Source: Nicotiana tabacum (Eukaryota; Streptophyta; Magnoliopsida; Solanales; Solanaceae). Taken from it: DNA of 64,000 nucleotides. Within the stretch, counting starts at the first letter, position 1; every line of letters begins with the position of its first letter. Position numbers and translations under genes: made by a program. Where the stretch lies: the NCBI RefSeq assembly GCF_000715075.1, contig NC_134101.1, positions 140,878,237 through 140,942,236 of the forward strand, given 5' to 3'. The notes beneath the pieces were generated by a model, which was given only the letters and a program-made list of their open reading frames with translations, did no database searches and had not been told where the DNA came from. This document shows positions 34,801 through 46,899 of the stretch, piece after piece.

Positions 34801-37800
34801 TGTGAGCACGTGATTTTTGCCCTACAAGAACTACTCCCCAAAAAATCAAAATAAAATAGTTTTGCGTTGCTTGTGATTTATTTGTACTTGTCTGTGCATG
34901 TTCATTTTTTACTTTAATTAAGAAAAATACAAAAAAATATATGTGTTGCATTTGCATTTACAATTTACGATTAATTAAGTAACTTGTTTTACGAAAATGA
35001 AAAATCATAAAAAATAGTGTACTTTGCATTTTTTAGCATTTACTGTTGAATTGTGTGATTTTATTGTTAATTGGCATTTAATTATATGTGATAAATGTTA
35101 TTAGAAGATAATTAGTATTTTTAACAAGTTAACTTGGTTTATAATTTTAGAAAATAATTTAGGAAGAAAATAAAAGGAAAGGGAAAAGAAAAGAGGAAGG
35201 AAATAAATCTGGGCCAATTTAATTAAATTCCCAAGCCCAAACACCCAACCCACCAAAAACGAACCAGCCCAAATCACCCCTATCTGGCCCAATCGACCAA
35301 GCCAACCAAACGACGTTGTATGGTCATGTTCGATCTGAGCCGTCGATCTCCTAAGATCGAACGGTCCAGTCCACCCCCAACATCGAAGAAACGACGCCGT
35401 CTCAAGCCTGTCGATCCAGGCCGTTCATTTCATTTGATCCAACGGCCGTAAATCGCCCCCATGCCCCGACCCATTCCCATCCAAAGACCGATCCGGTCTT
35501 GAGGTAAATGAAGCAACGTCGTTTCCATTAATGAATGGATCCAAGCCATTGATCTCATCAGATCGAGTGGCCTGGATTCATTCCGCCCCTTCATATATAT
35601 ACTTCAAACCATACCCCGCCCCCCACAAACCAAACCCCCCCTCACCCCATCGTCTCTCTTAGATCCCTTAGAGACCAAACGACCCTCCACCAAACCCTAG
35701 TCGCCCTCGTACCCCTTCGCCTGAAAGTCGGCGGCAACGATGCCGGTGACCACGAAATTCACACCCCTGAACCTTCTAATCACCCTCAACACAAATCCCT
35801 ACCCCTTTAACCTCGAATCATCCCGGTTTGTTTCGAATCTTCAATCGAAGATTTGAGCATCATACTAAACCTACCCAACCAGTCCCAAGTTCACACCCCA
35901 GCTCCACCTGACCTCCCTTGTTCCCAAACCACCCCTACTTTGGCTCGAATCTGGCTAGAACTGGTCGAATTTTAAATCTAATGAAGAACCCTAAAGAGCC
36001 AAAACCTAGAACTTGTCCGAGTAAAGGGGAAATTTGATGTCTTAACCGACTTTAGCCGAGTGTTCTCAGTCGAGAACACTCGATTAAGGTCCGTTTTGGC
36101 TTCAAAGTTTCAAGACGAAGTTCAGACTGAAACGGATTGGGTTTGATCTAAAGTTTTGAGGTATTTCTCCTCTTATCCTTTTTCTTTTGATTGTTGTTTG
36201 TTGTTTGCCTAATTAGCTTTCATTGCTATGTTTGTCAATTAATCCTCCTCCTCTTTCGGACCTTTTTTCTGGTCCAGTTTTCTCATCTTGGTCGATTGGC
36301 ATATGTTGAATCAATTAAATGGTCTCGTCAATTGACCCGTTCATGTCTGTAGTTCAGTTGTTCTCCTTAAGTTATTGGTTGTTGTTTTATCTTCCGACCT
36401 TTGTGTTTTCAGCCTCAAGGCTCATAGCCAGTATACTTGTTGTTCCAACATTTTGTTCGAGGTTAATTTAGAGTTATATTTGTTCCCAATATAGATAGCT
36501 TACTCTCAGGCATCTGTATGAATCAATTTCTTGACCTTAATAGTCCAGTCTGACCATTGTCCTGAATCATTGAATCCCCATCTTGGTTGAAATACTGTTG
36601 GATTTGATTTGAGTTCAATTGATGATTAAGTTTAATGATTCAAATCTGCTTGTTTGTTCTACTAAGCATGTTCTGATATGAATCTAACCTTTGTTGAGTT
36701 GTCCTAATGTTGCTGATTGGGAGGTAGTTTCATGTATCTAATTAGTCAATTGATAGACTTAAGTTGGCTATAGCTGAGGTTTCATACAGGTTTAAAGTGA
36801 TTGGGGTAGGATAGTAATCACAGGGGTTTAAGGGGATAATTTGGGACTTAAAAGTTTAAAAGTGGTTGGTTTAAGTGTTCTGTCCAGTAAGTGCTAAGGT
36901 AACATTAAATTAATGTATTTGTTTAAGTGCTAATGGGGAAAAAACATAATGGTAAAGGAAGGCTTAAAGGGGATTGATTAAAATATGTTGTTCATGCCTG
37001 TTTGAACATTAAATAAATAAAGGACAAGGGGTAATGAAAAAACATACTCTAGTGGGGTACTAAAGAAGGTCATGGGCAGAATTAGTTTGAAAAATTCTCC
37101 ATGAGTGCTCTTGAGAGCTGGCAAGGTCAGTGTTTGGGTATAAGTGGAGGGACTTAGGACAGAACTTGGGGGCAGACCTTAGAAGAAAAAAAGGGAAATC
37201 TGAAAAGAAAAGTTTTGGAGAGTTTTTTTAAGGGCAGTCTTAGACAGCATTTTAAAGAAAGGCATTCAGTTTTTTTTAGAGTTGGGGAGAGTTTAAGAAC
37301 AGAAAACCAAAATATATTGCAGTTAGTTCTCTTAGGTTCTGCATTTAATCCTTCTTTAATCAGTAAAAAAGAGCATTGCAAGCTTGAAGTAAAGTGTCTG
37401 ATTTTCAATTGTTGGGGGGGTAGTTTCCAGTTTCAGCTTGTTTACTGGAGTGTTTGAGGTTCACTGGTTGGTTTCCTTGTTGAGTTTGAGGTCCAATTAG
37501 TTGCCCGGAGTTATTTGTTGTTGCTGTTTGGGCTCACAACTGGTTATGAGTTGTGGTCAAGGTTTTTTTCTGATTTGAAACTGGGTTTGGAGCTGTTTCT
37601 GAATTCCAATTGGCTATCTGCTGGTGTTATTTGCTGCTATTGTTGTTTGCTGTGTTGTTTGCTGTGTTGTGTCTTCTGTTCACTCCAATCCAGGTACACA
37701 GCTTGATCCTGGTTAATTGTAAACTGAAATGTGAAGAATGGCATAGAAACTGGAGCACGAGATCATGTGATTTAGTCATTTGATTTATGTGTCAGAATGT

Positions 37801-39130
37801 TTGATTTCTTAATATAGTAAGACTTTTGCTTGAAGTTGTACTAACAGGACTGAAATTAGTTATGTAACAATAAACTGAAAAACTGTTGGTATTAGCACGG
37901 ACTGTTAATCGTTTTGCCCTGAAATGTATGTAAGTTTTCTGCTTTAGTTCGAGTGTTAGTTGTGATTAGGTTCAATATGAGTTGGTATAATAAGTTAGGT
38001 TAGCTTCAGCCAGTTTCCTATCATGTGCATCCTTTGTAAATATGTTTGAAAAACCCAACCAACAATAAGATAAACTTACAGTAGTTATCTTTCCTTTCAT
38101 TTGTAATTAAAAGGAATTTGGGGTATCTCATTTCACACCTGCTCTAATAACTGGAAGCCGGAAAAACAAAGTATAACTTACGAAGCGAAATGAGTCCATT
38201 GCTTAATTATGTCTGATTAAATGCCAAACACATCGGTGAGCCATTTCGTGGCTTGCTCGGCTACAAGGGTTCGATTCCTTAACCTCGCCTGGGCGGTTCC
38301 GCCCCATCAAACTTGGGTCCCGTCTCAAGCCCAATATCATGCCTATTAATGTGACTCTGTTTAGACATCTTCTTAAACTTGACCTTAAGCTTTGAGCGTT
38401 TTAATTAATTAGGTTTTTTTTTTCTTTGAGAGACAAAAGTAGAAAATCATAGTCACTTTAGGATCAACCTTTGAATAAAAATGAGACGAGCCTCGCCGAT
38501 TAAAAATGCAACTTTGCGGGGCCCTCAATAAATGGTTTAAATAAAATATTTAGAATTCGGGATGGGCCGTTTAGTGAATTTCACGGTTTTCCCCAAAATA
38601 ATAACGCGCTAGTCATTTTAGACGCGCTTCTAATAATTTACTTTCTTAAACTCGGGTGCACATTTATGTGACCCAAATCCAAATCTCAACGGAGTCGAAA
38701 TGTGTCAATAACCACGGGTGCATTGATGTGACGTGGTTCGAGATGTGTTTTCACGACGTTGCAATTCTCGTTAAAAATAATAATAATAAAAGCGGTAAAA
38801 AGTTAAAATTTGCACATAGGTTCAACATGTATTAAAATCAGATAAATAAGCCGAATATGACATTTGAGCGACCGTGCTAGAACCACGGAACTCGGGAATG
38901 TCTAACACCTTCTTCTGGGTTAACAGAATTCCTTATTCGAATTTTTGGTTCGCGGACTGTAATACAGAGTCAATCTTTTCCTCGATTCGGGATTCAACCG
39001 GTGACTTGGGACACCATAAATCTCCCAAGTGGCGACTCTGAATTAAATAATAAATCTCGTTTCGATTGTCCTTTAACTGGAAAAACTCCCCTACGCCCCT
39101 GCGGCCGCAGGGAAAAAAGGAGGTGTGACA
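34801..39130 (+). repeat. 3' LTR of element D
   Basis: This is a copy of the LTR at 17530-21824, with TG...CA ends and the same TATATATA and U5 landmarks. It contains about 46 bp near 38475-38520 that the 5' LTR lacks. Scattered single-base differences are visible throughout. Confidence 0.92.
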
Positions 39131-39135
39131 CTAGT
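39131..39135. other. Right target-site duplication of element D
   Basis: CTAGT pairs with CCAGT at 17525. Downstream the RNase H frame of element C resumes. Confidence 0.8.
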
Positions 39136-40767
39136 AAGACCATGAATAGTGCCCAAGTCAACTATACTGTTACGGAGAAAGAGCTCCTTGACATTGTGTT
39201 TGCTATTGAGAAGTTTTGCCCGTATTTCATGGGTGCAAAAGTAATTGCCCACACGGAACATGTGGCATTTTGTTATCTTATGAGCAAGAAAGATTTCAAA
39301 GCCAAGTTGATGAGATGGGTGTTTTTGTTGCAAGAGTTTGATATTTACATCCAAGATTGAAAATGAAGTGAATACCAAGTGGCGGACCACTTGTCTCATT
39401 TGGAGGAGGAGGGAAGGCTGCATGATTGCCTTGAAATCAATGACTTCTTCACTGATGAGCAACTTTTGTCTATTTCAATGAAAGAGGTGCCATGGTTCGT
39501 GCATCTAGCAAATTTTCTCATGAGTGGTATCATCCTAGATGAGTTCGCTTCAAACAAAAGGAAGAAGCTCAAACGGGATTGTCAAGGCTATTATTGGGAT
39601 AAACCGTACCTTTTCCGGATTTGTATGGATGGAGTGATTATAAGATGTATACCAGAGGAGGAATAGTGTGAAATTCCCGGAGCTTGTCATTCTTCGCCAT
39701 ATGGTGGTCACATGGTGGAGCAAGAACGGCGGCCAAAGCGTTAATTTACTATTTCAATTGGCGCACTCTTTACAAGGATCAAGTGATCTAGTGAAACGAT
39801 GTAATGAATGTCAAAGGGCCGATGGAATCTCGAAGAAAAATGAAATGCCCCTCACCACCATTTTGGGGATTGATATTTTCGATGTGCGGGGTATTGACTT
39901 CATGGGTACTTTTGTGAGTTCTTGTAGGAATACCTACATATTGGTCGCGATTAATTATAATTCCAAATGGTTTGAGGCTGTTGCTCTACCCAACAATAAA
40001 GCACGAAATGTGGTGGCGTTCTTGAAGAAGAATATATTCACAAGGTTTGGTATTCTGCGGGCTATCATAAGCGATAGGGGTTGCATTTTTACAACAAATC
40101 CTTAGACACCTTACTCACCAAGTATGGTGTCACTCATAAAGTCACGACTCCCAATCATCCACAAGCAAGCGGTCAAGTGGAAGTCTCCAACCAAGAGATA
40201 ACGAGTATTTCATCCAAAATAGTGAATGCTAACCGGATGGATTGGACCAAGAAACTTGATGATATTTTATGGGCTTATAGGACAGCTTACAAAACACCTA
40301 TCGGAATGTCTCCATATCGGTTGGTGTTCAAAAAAGCTTTTCATCTTCCGGTGGAACTTGAGCACAAAGCCATGTGGGCTTTAAGGAAATTAAATCTTAA
40401 GCGGAGTGTCGCCGTTGACATGAGGGTGGCACATTTGAATGAGTTGGATGAGTTCTGGTTCCATGCATACAAAAGTTCGTCCTTATACAAAGAGAATATG
40501 AAATATCTTCATGGCAAGTACATTTGGAACCTACAGTTCAAAGAGGGTGATCTTGTGTTATTGTTCAATTCACGGTTGAGGATGTTTCCTGGGAAGTTAA
40601 AGTCTAAATGGAGTGGCCCGTTTGAAGTTGTGGGCGTGACACCTTTTGGTGCATTGGACTTGAAGAATAAAAATGATGAGGTGTTTCGAGTCAATGGTCA
40701 CCGGGTGAAGCATTATTTAGGAAAATTTGGTGATGGCCATGTTGTGGTGGTGATTCATTTCAAGTGA
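39131..40767 (+). pseudogene. Athila-type element C: RNase H and integrase
   Basis: The frame resumes with NSAQVNYTVTEKELLDIVFA, then MGAKVIAHTEH and MRWVFLLQEFDI of RNase H. Integrase shows VKRCNECQ of the zinc region and a core with GIDFMG (first Asp), AIISDRG (second Asp) and [11 protein letters not shown] (Glu). The C-terminus reads [23 protein letters not shown] at 39358 and TAG at 39364, a TAG at 39664, and frameshifts near 39700 and 40085 break it. The end at 40767 agrees with the usual end of pol in this family. Confidence 0.88.
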
Positions 40768-40929
40768 TGGTAATCTGCGTTGTAAATCAAGTGCTTCTTG
40801 GGAGGTAACCCATGTTTCTTTTCCTTTTCTTTTTTTTTCTTTTGTAGATAGGTGTTATTTTGTGCTAACTGGATTTGAAATGTGTTACAGGGATGAGTGT
40901 GCTTTATAGGTACTATGCTCAGAAAATTG

Positions 40930-42035
40930 GCTAAGTATGGAAAGAAGTGCGGACCGCATGTATATTGTGCGGGCCACACAATTGTGATTATTAAAGCAAA
41001 AGGGAACTGTGGCCGCACAATTGCATTGCAGACCGCACAAAATGAAAAGGGAAATTGCAAACTCTCTGAAGTTTGGTTTGTTAGAGAAATGGCCAAAGTG
41101 CGGCCGCACATCAAAATATGGGTGCAACAAAAATCTGCGGCCGCAATGGTAATTGTGCAGACCGTAGATCAACAAGGGCCTTTGAGCCTCAGGTAACAGA
41201 GTATAGACCACAGGAGGAATTCTGCATTCGCACTTGTCCCTTAGTCCCTTAGCCAGACCTGTCTTGTATAAATATTGAACCTAGGGCTATTGTACATTCT
41301 TTTCACTCTCTAAGCACTCAAAAATCTAGAACATTGAAAACTTATACTGAATTATCTGCCACATACAATCAATATCTGTGATCACTCATCTACATTACTT
41401 CATATCTGGTATGCTCAAATTACTTGTAGAATTCTTTGATTTTTAGTTTAATTTACAATTTGTTGGTTAGTTTAGGCCATTTGTCATTAGAAGTCAATTT
41501 TACAACCATGCGGGTTTTTAATTGTGTTGGGTCAATTGATAATTGCTCTATGGGTTATGGGTAACTTGATTATCATACTTAATTGTTAATATTATGTGCA
41601 AAAATTGAAAACCCTAGACCTCTGTGCGTAAAAGTTTTGAAATCTGCGGCCGCAAACGAAATTGTGCAGTCTGCAGAAGTTGAGATTAGAGGCATTGGTA
41701 AAGCATTGTTCGGCTCGTAGAAGTTGAGATTAGGGGAATTGGTCAAGCATGAATCTGCAGACCGCACTTGAAATTATGCAGACCGCAGAAACCCCATTGC
41801 GGCCGTAGAAAAGTGAGTGCGGCCGCAAAACAACCCAATCTCTGTCTTCAAGGAGTTGAAATTTTGGGATATCTAATTTTTGGCTACAATGATAAAAGTG
41901 TAGACCACACCCCAGTTCTGTGGTCGCACTAATAATTGTGCGGACCGCAGTTCCAGAGTTATGGCCGCAAGATCTAATTGTGCGGTCCGCATAGTCCAGC
42001 CTGCGGGTGCACTTGAAATTATGCGGATTGCACCT
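40930..42035. repeat. GC palindrome cluster in the post-pol spacer of element C
   Basis: GCGGACCGCA, GCGGCCGCA, GCAGACCGCA and related words recur about every 20-50 bp in an AT-rich background. The region follows pol and precedes the accessory ORF. It does not read as a conserved protein, although some frames stay open by chance. Confidence 0.75.
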
Positions 42036-43930
42036 CCCCACCCTACAATCCTATCTTACACTATGAGTTTACTGTCTATTTTCACTTGAATTACAAGTGA
42101 TTCCTGCTGCTTTTTGTTACAGATAATGGTTAGGTCTCGAGGCCGTGGAGATACTTCAAAGGGGAGGGGTAAACCTTCCAGGGGCCGAGGCAAAAGTAGT
42201 TTACCTCTCGCCTCCAAATGATTATAACCAAGAAGGCCACAACTAGCCGAGGAAGAAATGCAGAGCCCGCCGAATCCAGTTTTTATGCCCCATCTAGGGA
42301 AGCATCGGAGGGAAACTCGGTTGAAGAGCAACCATCTTTCCAATCAAGCCTCCAGGAAGGTATCAACTACGGGACGAGCCTTCCACATCTCAAAGCATCT
42401 CCAAGGGTTCAAAAAGTGCCAGTAAGGATTTGGAACCTTCCTCTACATCTGTGAGGCACCATCGACTTTTGTTGATGGGATTCCAGATGATGGCCGGGGG
42501 TGATACTATAGTTGTCGACATTGAGAGGTCGAAGAAGAAAGAGATCTGGGAGGACCGGTTCGTCAGTCTAGCTGCCTTCACTAGCTTCCACGAGTGGTGG
42601 CTAGTGATATCCTCACTCTTGAGTAATAGTTTCAACTGAAAGACCTTGACAAATACAATCCAGCAGTCTAGAGACAATTTTGAGAGCGAAAGGGGTGGAT
42701 GTGGTTCACTCAGAGTGTAGTGGATGCAAAGGAGTATTTGGTCCGTGAATTCTACGTCAATGTGGCGCACATAAAGAGAGGGACCAAAGTGACCAAAGTG
42801 AGGAATCTGAAGGTGAAATTTGACCAAAACACACTAAACACCTACTTAAGGTTTGAGGATGTTGAGACTGTGCAGTACTTGGAAAAGCTAGCAATGGGAG
42901 ATGCATCTCGCCTATGGCTAACTGAGATTCTTGCAGCCCCAGGGACAGCACCACCATGGATCATAGCAGGGATTCCTATTCACCGGGACACCCTGAACTT
43001 CGAGGCAAAGGGATGGCAGACTTTTGTATGCAATAGACTAGAACTGTGTCAGAATGAAACAAACCTTCCTATTTAGCGGGCAGTTCTAGTCGCCTCTATT
43101 ATGGCCGGCTACCCGATTAATATGGGTGTCGTGATGTCAGCCAACATGTATGTGGTTTCTAGTCAAGGTGACACCTCCTACCCATTTCCCAACACTATCT
43201 CTGAGTACCTTACATATGCACGGGTGGAGCCGAAAAAGATTTTGATACGAAGGTGCGGGTGAAGAAGCCCTTCTCATGGTATTCTTTGATGGATGCACAC
43301 AACCTTAAGAGAAAGGGTCAGCCTACTACCACTATCGGCCAGTCTGATGAGCCATCGATGGTATCTGCACAGACAGCTAATATGCCATCCACTTCAGCAG
43401 AGCCTTCAGCCAGTGCATCTGTCATGCCCCCACCTTCAGCCTCAAGGCCTTCCATCTCGGCTTTGAAGGTAGTGCCTATGCCTGCTGCTCCACTATCTGC
43501 GCTGCGAGTCTCCCAGATACTGGCGAGCCTCAACAACTGGATGCAGATAGCCACTGCAAAGCTGTCTGACATATCTAGTATTATTGCATCACAGTCATCC
43601 ATCCCAGCATCCCAGATTCCTCCAACTGTGGAGGAGACTTTAAAGAAGCTCTTGGAGAATCAGACCACTATAATGAACACCTTGGTAGAGCATGGATCAG
43701 AGATTGAGGAGCTGGGAAAGGAAGTAAAGAAAATGAGGAAATCCTAGGAGTCCAGGAAATCAGTTGACAGGCTACGGAGAGGGATGACAAAGATTGCAGT
43801 AGCTGGAGATCTTCCATTTGACAGGCTGATGGAGTCAGATCCAGCAGCACCATCAGCTCCAGTGGCACCAGCTGGCTAGTCTGAGGAGCCAAACTTGGTT
43901 GCCGACACTGTCGAGGTGGTGCACCAGATG

Positions 43931-44905
43931 TAGGGGTGGGCATCGGTCGGTTCGGTTTTGTAATATTAATAACCAAATCAAACCAAAGTATTTATGGTTA
44001 GGTGCGGTTTTTTCAAAGTTCGGTTCGGTTATTTTCGGTTTATTTTTTCAATAAACGGGTTAAGGAAATTAGAAACGAAACTAGTGTAACAGAGATGAAA
44101 CTAGTGTAACTGACATTTAGTGCAATTGCTGGAAATACTGTTGGACCAATGACATTTAGTTCATTGGTCCAAACTGTAAAGCTACTGCTTTTATCAGTAT
44201 TTAGAGGGTTTGGAGCTATTGTCCTAGTCACTCAGTTTCTATTCAAAGGAGTTGTTCGTATGCAAGTTGTTGGATGGATTTGCCTTGTATTTTCCTTATG
44301 TGTATTTGTATCCCCATTATGTACAGTGGCAAGTTTATACATGCAAAAAAATCAATATATTCTCTAAAGCTTTCTTCTCTAACTGCATTCTTTGTTTTAC
44401 GAATGAAAATTATAATGTTCATTTTCTCATTTAATGCAGAGACAAGTTCTTAAAACAAAGAGTGTGGAATACATGCCATTTATCCTCTCTATTTTTCTCA
44501 CTTTAAGTGTTGTTACATGGTTCTTCTATGGTCTTCAATTAAAAGACTTCAATATTGCTGTAAGTTGTCATTTCATTTCCTACTCTTGATTTTCATGCAT
44601 CTATACTGATAAAAGATTGCTCGATGATGCACTGATGAAACCAAGAATAGAAAACAATGAAACCAATGAAACCAAGAATAGAGAACAGGAAAAAGAATTA
44701 ACACAGTAGCACAGTTAACCGAAATTTCAGTTTTTCGGTTTAACCGAAAATCAAAATACAAAAACCGTAAATCGCACCGAAAAATCAAAAATTAATAATT
44801 TTAAAATCATGCACCGACCAAAAAATTGATTAAACCGAAATCGAAAAATCGAAATTCATGGTTCGGACGGTTTTTTCGGTTCGGTCGGTATTATGCCCAC
44901 CCCTA
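43931..44905. mobile_element. Non-autonomous hAT-like element carrying a gene fragment
   Basis: The ends are inverted: TAGGGGTGGGCAT at the left and ATGCCCACCCCTA at the right, with looser inverted GGTTCGGTTT-rich subterminal sequence on both sides. The flanks ACCAGATG and GCTAGATG form an 8-bp duplication with two mismatches, as expected for hAT. The surrounding accessory ORF reads on across the insertion. There is no transposase. The centre holds two exons and an intron of a sugar-transporter gene. Confidence 0.85.
44163..44559 (+). pseudogene. SWEET: Captured SWEET sugar-transporter fragment (two exons, one intron)
   Basis: SWEET proteins (MtN3/saliva family) are seven-helix membrane sugar carriers. 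The first exon part ends with TVKLLLL, GFGAIVLVTQFLF, VVGWICLVFSLCVFVSPLCTV. A 111-bp T-rich gap with a GC donor (GCAAGT) and AG acceptor follows. The second exon is exactly 40 codons: [35 protein letters not shown]. It ends at a consensus GTAAGT donor. Both exon frames are open apart from small insertions near the start. Only this middle portion of the family protein is present, so it cannot be functional. The retained intron shows copying at DNA level, not through mRNA. Confidence 0.82.
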
Positions 44906-45017
44906 GCTAGATGTTCACCATCTCAGCTACTCCCAGAGTCGAGGATGATGAGATTTAGCTAGAGGAGACTGAGGGCGGTGATGCTGCTGTGGACATAGAG
45001 ATGTCCAAGGCGACATA

Positions 45018-46885
45018 GGGAGTCTTCTTCACTCTTACCCTTCCTTACTCTTATTTTGTTAAGCATTGGGGACAATGTTTATTTTTATTCGTGAGGAGGG
45101 TGGAGTTTATTTGATCTATTTGGATGATTTTGAGACATTTGGTTTGTAATAACTGACAGTATTTTCTTCTTTCTCCTTATTCTGTATATATTCTCTCCTT
45201 TCTCTCGTGATGTATATATTTTCTCTTTTCCTCTCTCATTTTGTATATTCGTTGCGCTTTTAGTAGTTTTGCTTTATAGCTTCTTTATCTGGTTTTCTTA
45301 TTAGTTAGTGTTTAATTTAAGTAACTTCTTCTTAATTTAATAGCTTCTTTTTGATTTAGTAACTTCTTTTTATGTTTTAATGGACAATAAGTCTTTGGTT
45401 TTCTTAATACCACTATTCTTTTCAAATGTAGTTTTTGTGCGAACCGAGTGACTTTTCCTAACGATGGATGGCAGGACAACCTTCTTAAGGGATTGAGTAC
45501 GACTTCGGTGTTTAGCTAGTAATAGTAGTAATAATGAATAAAAAGACCTGATTGAGTCAAACTCGAAGAGTCAAACATACTTCATTTGGCACCAACGCAT
45601 TTAGCTATGTGCTTATGGTTAGAGACAAGGATTTTTAAAAGGAAATAGATCTAGTTAGTGACTTTGTGACTCTTGTGTTAACTTTGATACTATCGAATGG
45701 TCTAATTGGACCATATTGATCTTAAATCTTGAATGTGGTTGTTATGGGCCCTCGACTCTATCATCTTTAACAATCTAGTTGTGTGAGAGGTGAGATATTT
45801 TGTTGCTAGTCCGAGTACTTGTGCGGAAGGTCTAGAACTTTCCCCAAACATGTTTTAAGGCGAAATCGTAAGTTTTGCTTGGCTTGAGAAGTGATTGTAG
45901 CCTTTCCTTGGCCCGTTTAAGTTTTATATTGTCTACCAAAGATGTCATCCTTAGTTAACCCCTTCGAGTCTTTAGCATTTCTCATTTGAAAACTATGTTA
46001 CAAGCCTTTACCCGTTCTATAGTGACCCTCTCTTAGCACCCGAGCTTTTCTTAACACTCATGTGAAATAATTGGCTAAAAATGTAAGTTTGAGGGGGAGA
46101 CGAGGAAATCGAAGAAAAGTATTAAGGCACAAAAAAAGAAAAAGAAATGACGAGAAGGAAAGGCAAAGAAAAGAAAAGAACAAAAAGAAGAATGCAAAAG
46201 GTGAATAAATGAAAGAGTTTAAGGGATTCAAAGAAAAGCAATGATCCTAAACATGGAGAAATATAAATGAAATTATCAATAAAGAGTGATATTAAGTCTC
46301 TCTATTCCCCCAAGGAAAAGAAAGGCCCTCAAGGAATCGGTAAAATGTGAGCCGAGAATTGAAAGATGGAGTGCTTAAGGAAGGTGTAACCACTTATCCA
46401 TATTGTATCAATCCCTAATCCAAAAGCCTACATTACATCCCGAAAGAAGTCCTACTTGATTTCGAGCCAAGTGAGCTACATTAGTAGTGATTTACATGAG
46501 GGGCAAGCTTATGGTACCGGAAGCCGTACTTGTGACATTCTCTTAAGAGAGATGAGTGAACCTTTCATAAATTTGAATTGAGTGATAAATTCTTAAGTGA
46601 GCTTGGAAAATGGAGAGTAGAGGAGGAGGAGTTTGGGATCCACCATGACCTACAAGATAGAGTGGAAGTCCTTGATGAGCTAAGACAACCCTTGATGCTT
46701 AAATGTCACATTAAAGCTATATTTGCATAAATGTTTAACTTGTTTCCTTGTTAATAATGCATGAGTGGTGTGAGTAATTGTTGGTCCCAACTGAGGTGTG
46801 AATAATTCACCCGCGGCTGGCTATAATGTCCTTCAACTTTTGGAGGTGGGAACTATTTTATTTGCTTGAGGACAAGAAAAGTCTT
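45018..46885 (+). other. 3' untranslated region of element C
   Basis: Nothing coding was recognised. The phrase 'aagcattggggacaatg' near 45060 and A/G-rich runs near 46085-46200 are the only landmarks. The stretch ends at the polypurine tract. Confidence 0.65.
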
Positions 46886-46899
46886 AAGTTTGGGGGAGT
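46886..46899 (+). other. Polypurine tract of element C
   Basis: AAGTTTGGGGGAGT stands directly before the LTR start, the position and composition expected of a plus-strand primer. Confidence 0.7.

Larger units (their letters stand above)
17530..39130 (+). mobile_element. Full-length Tat/Ogre-type Ty3/gypsy retrotransposon D (21.6 kb)
   Basis: Two LTRs of 4.3 kb with TG...CA ends, a PBS, an ORF1 upstream of gag, gag-protease, a G-patch domain, an intron-like gap, RT, two RNase H domains, integrase, a long repeat-bearing 3' UTR and a polypurine tract occur in the order known for Ogre-type elements. A 5-bp target duplication flanks it inside the RNase H codons of element C. Each protein has one or more in-frame stops or shifts, so it is dead as it stands. 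LTR differences visible by eye amount to a few percent, suggesting an insertion that is not very recent. Confidence 0.92.
42126..45017 (+). pseudogene. Accessory ORF of element C (plant-transposon-protein-like), split by a hAT-like insertion
   Basis: From ATG the basic N-terminus MVRSRGRGDTSKGRGKPSRG is read. After stops and shifts come EDRFVSLAAFTSFHEWW, FTQSVVDAKEYLVREFYVN, NTYLRFEDVETVQYLEKLA and VPMPAAPLSALRVSQ, then a coiled-coil-like end. I recognise the type found after pol in solanaceous Athila-like elements (Pfam 'putative plant transposon protein', from memory). Its function is unknown. The frame is interrupted at 43930 by a 975-bp insertion and resumes at 44911 with MFTISATPRVEDDE. 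Stops (for example TAG at 42218, 43075, 43747, 43879, 44956) and frameshifts near 42430-42640 make it a pseudogene. Confidence 0.7.

Noticed and set aside
40885..41211. Open frames of about 100 codons on both strands after integrase of element C
   Set aside because: They arise from GC palindromes that read open in several frames; no protein pattern is seen.
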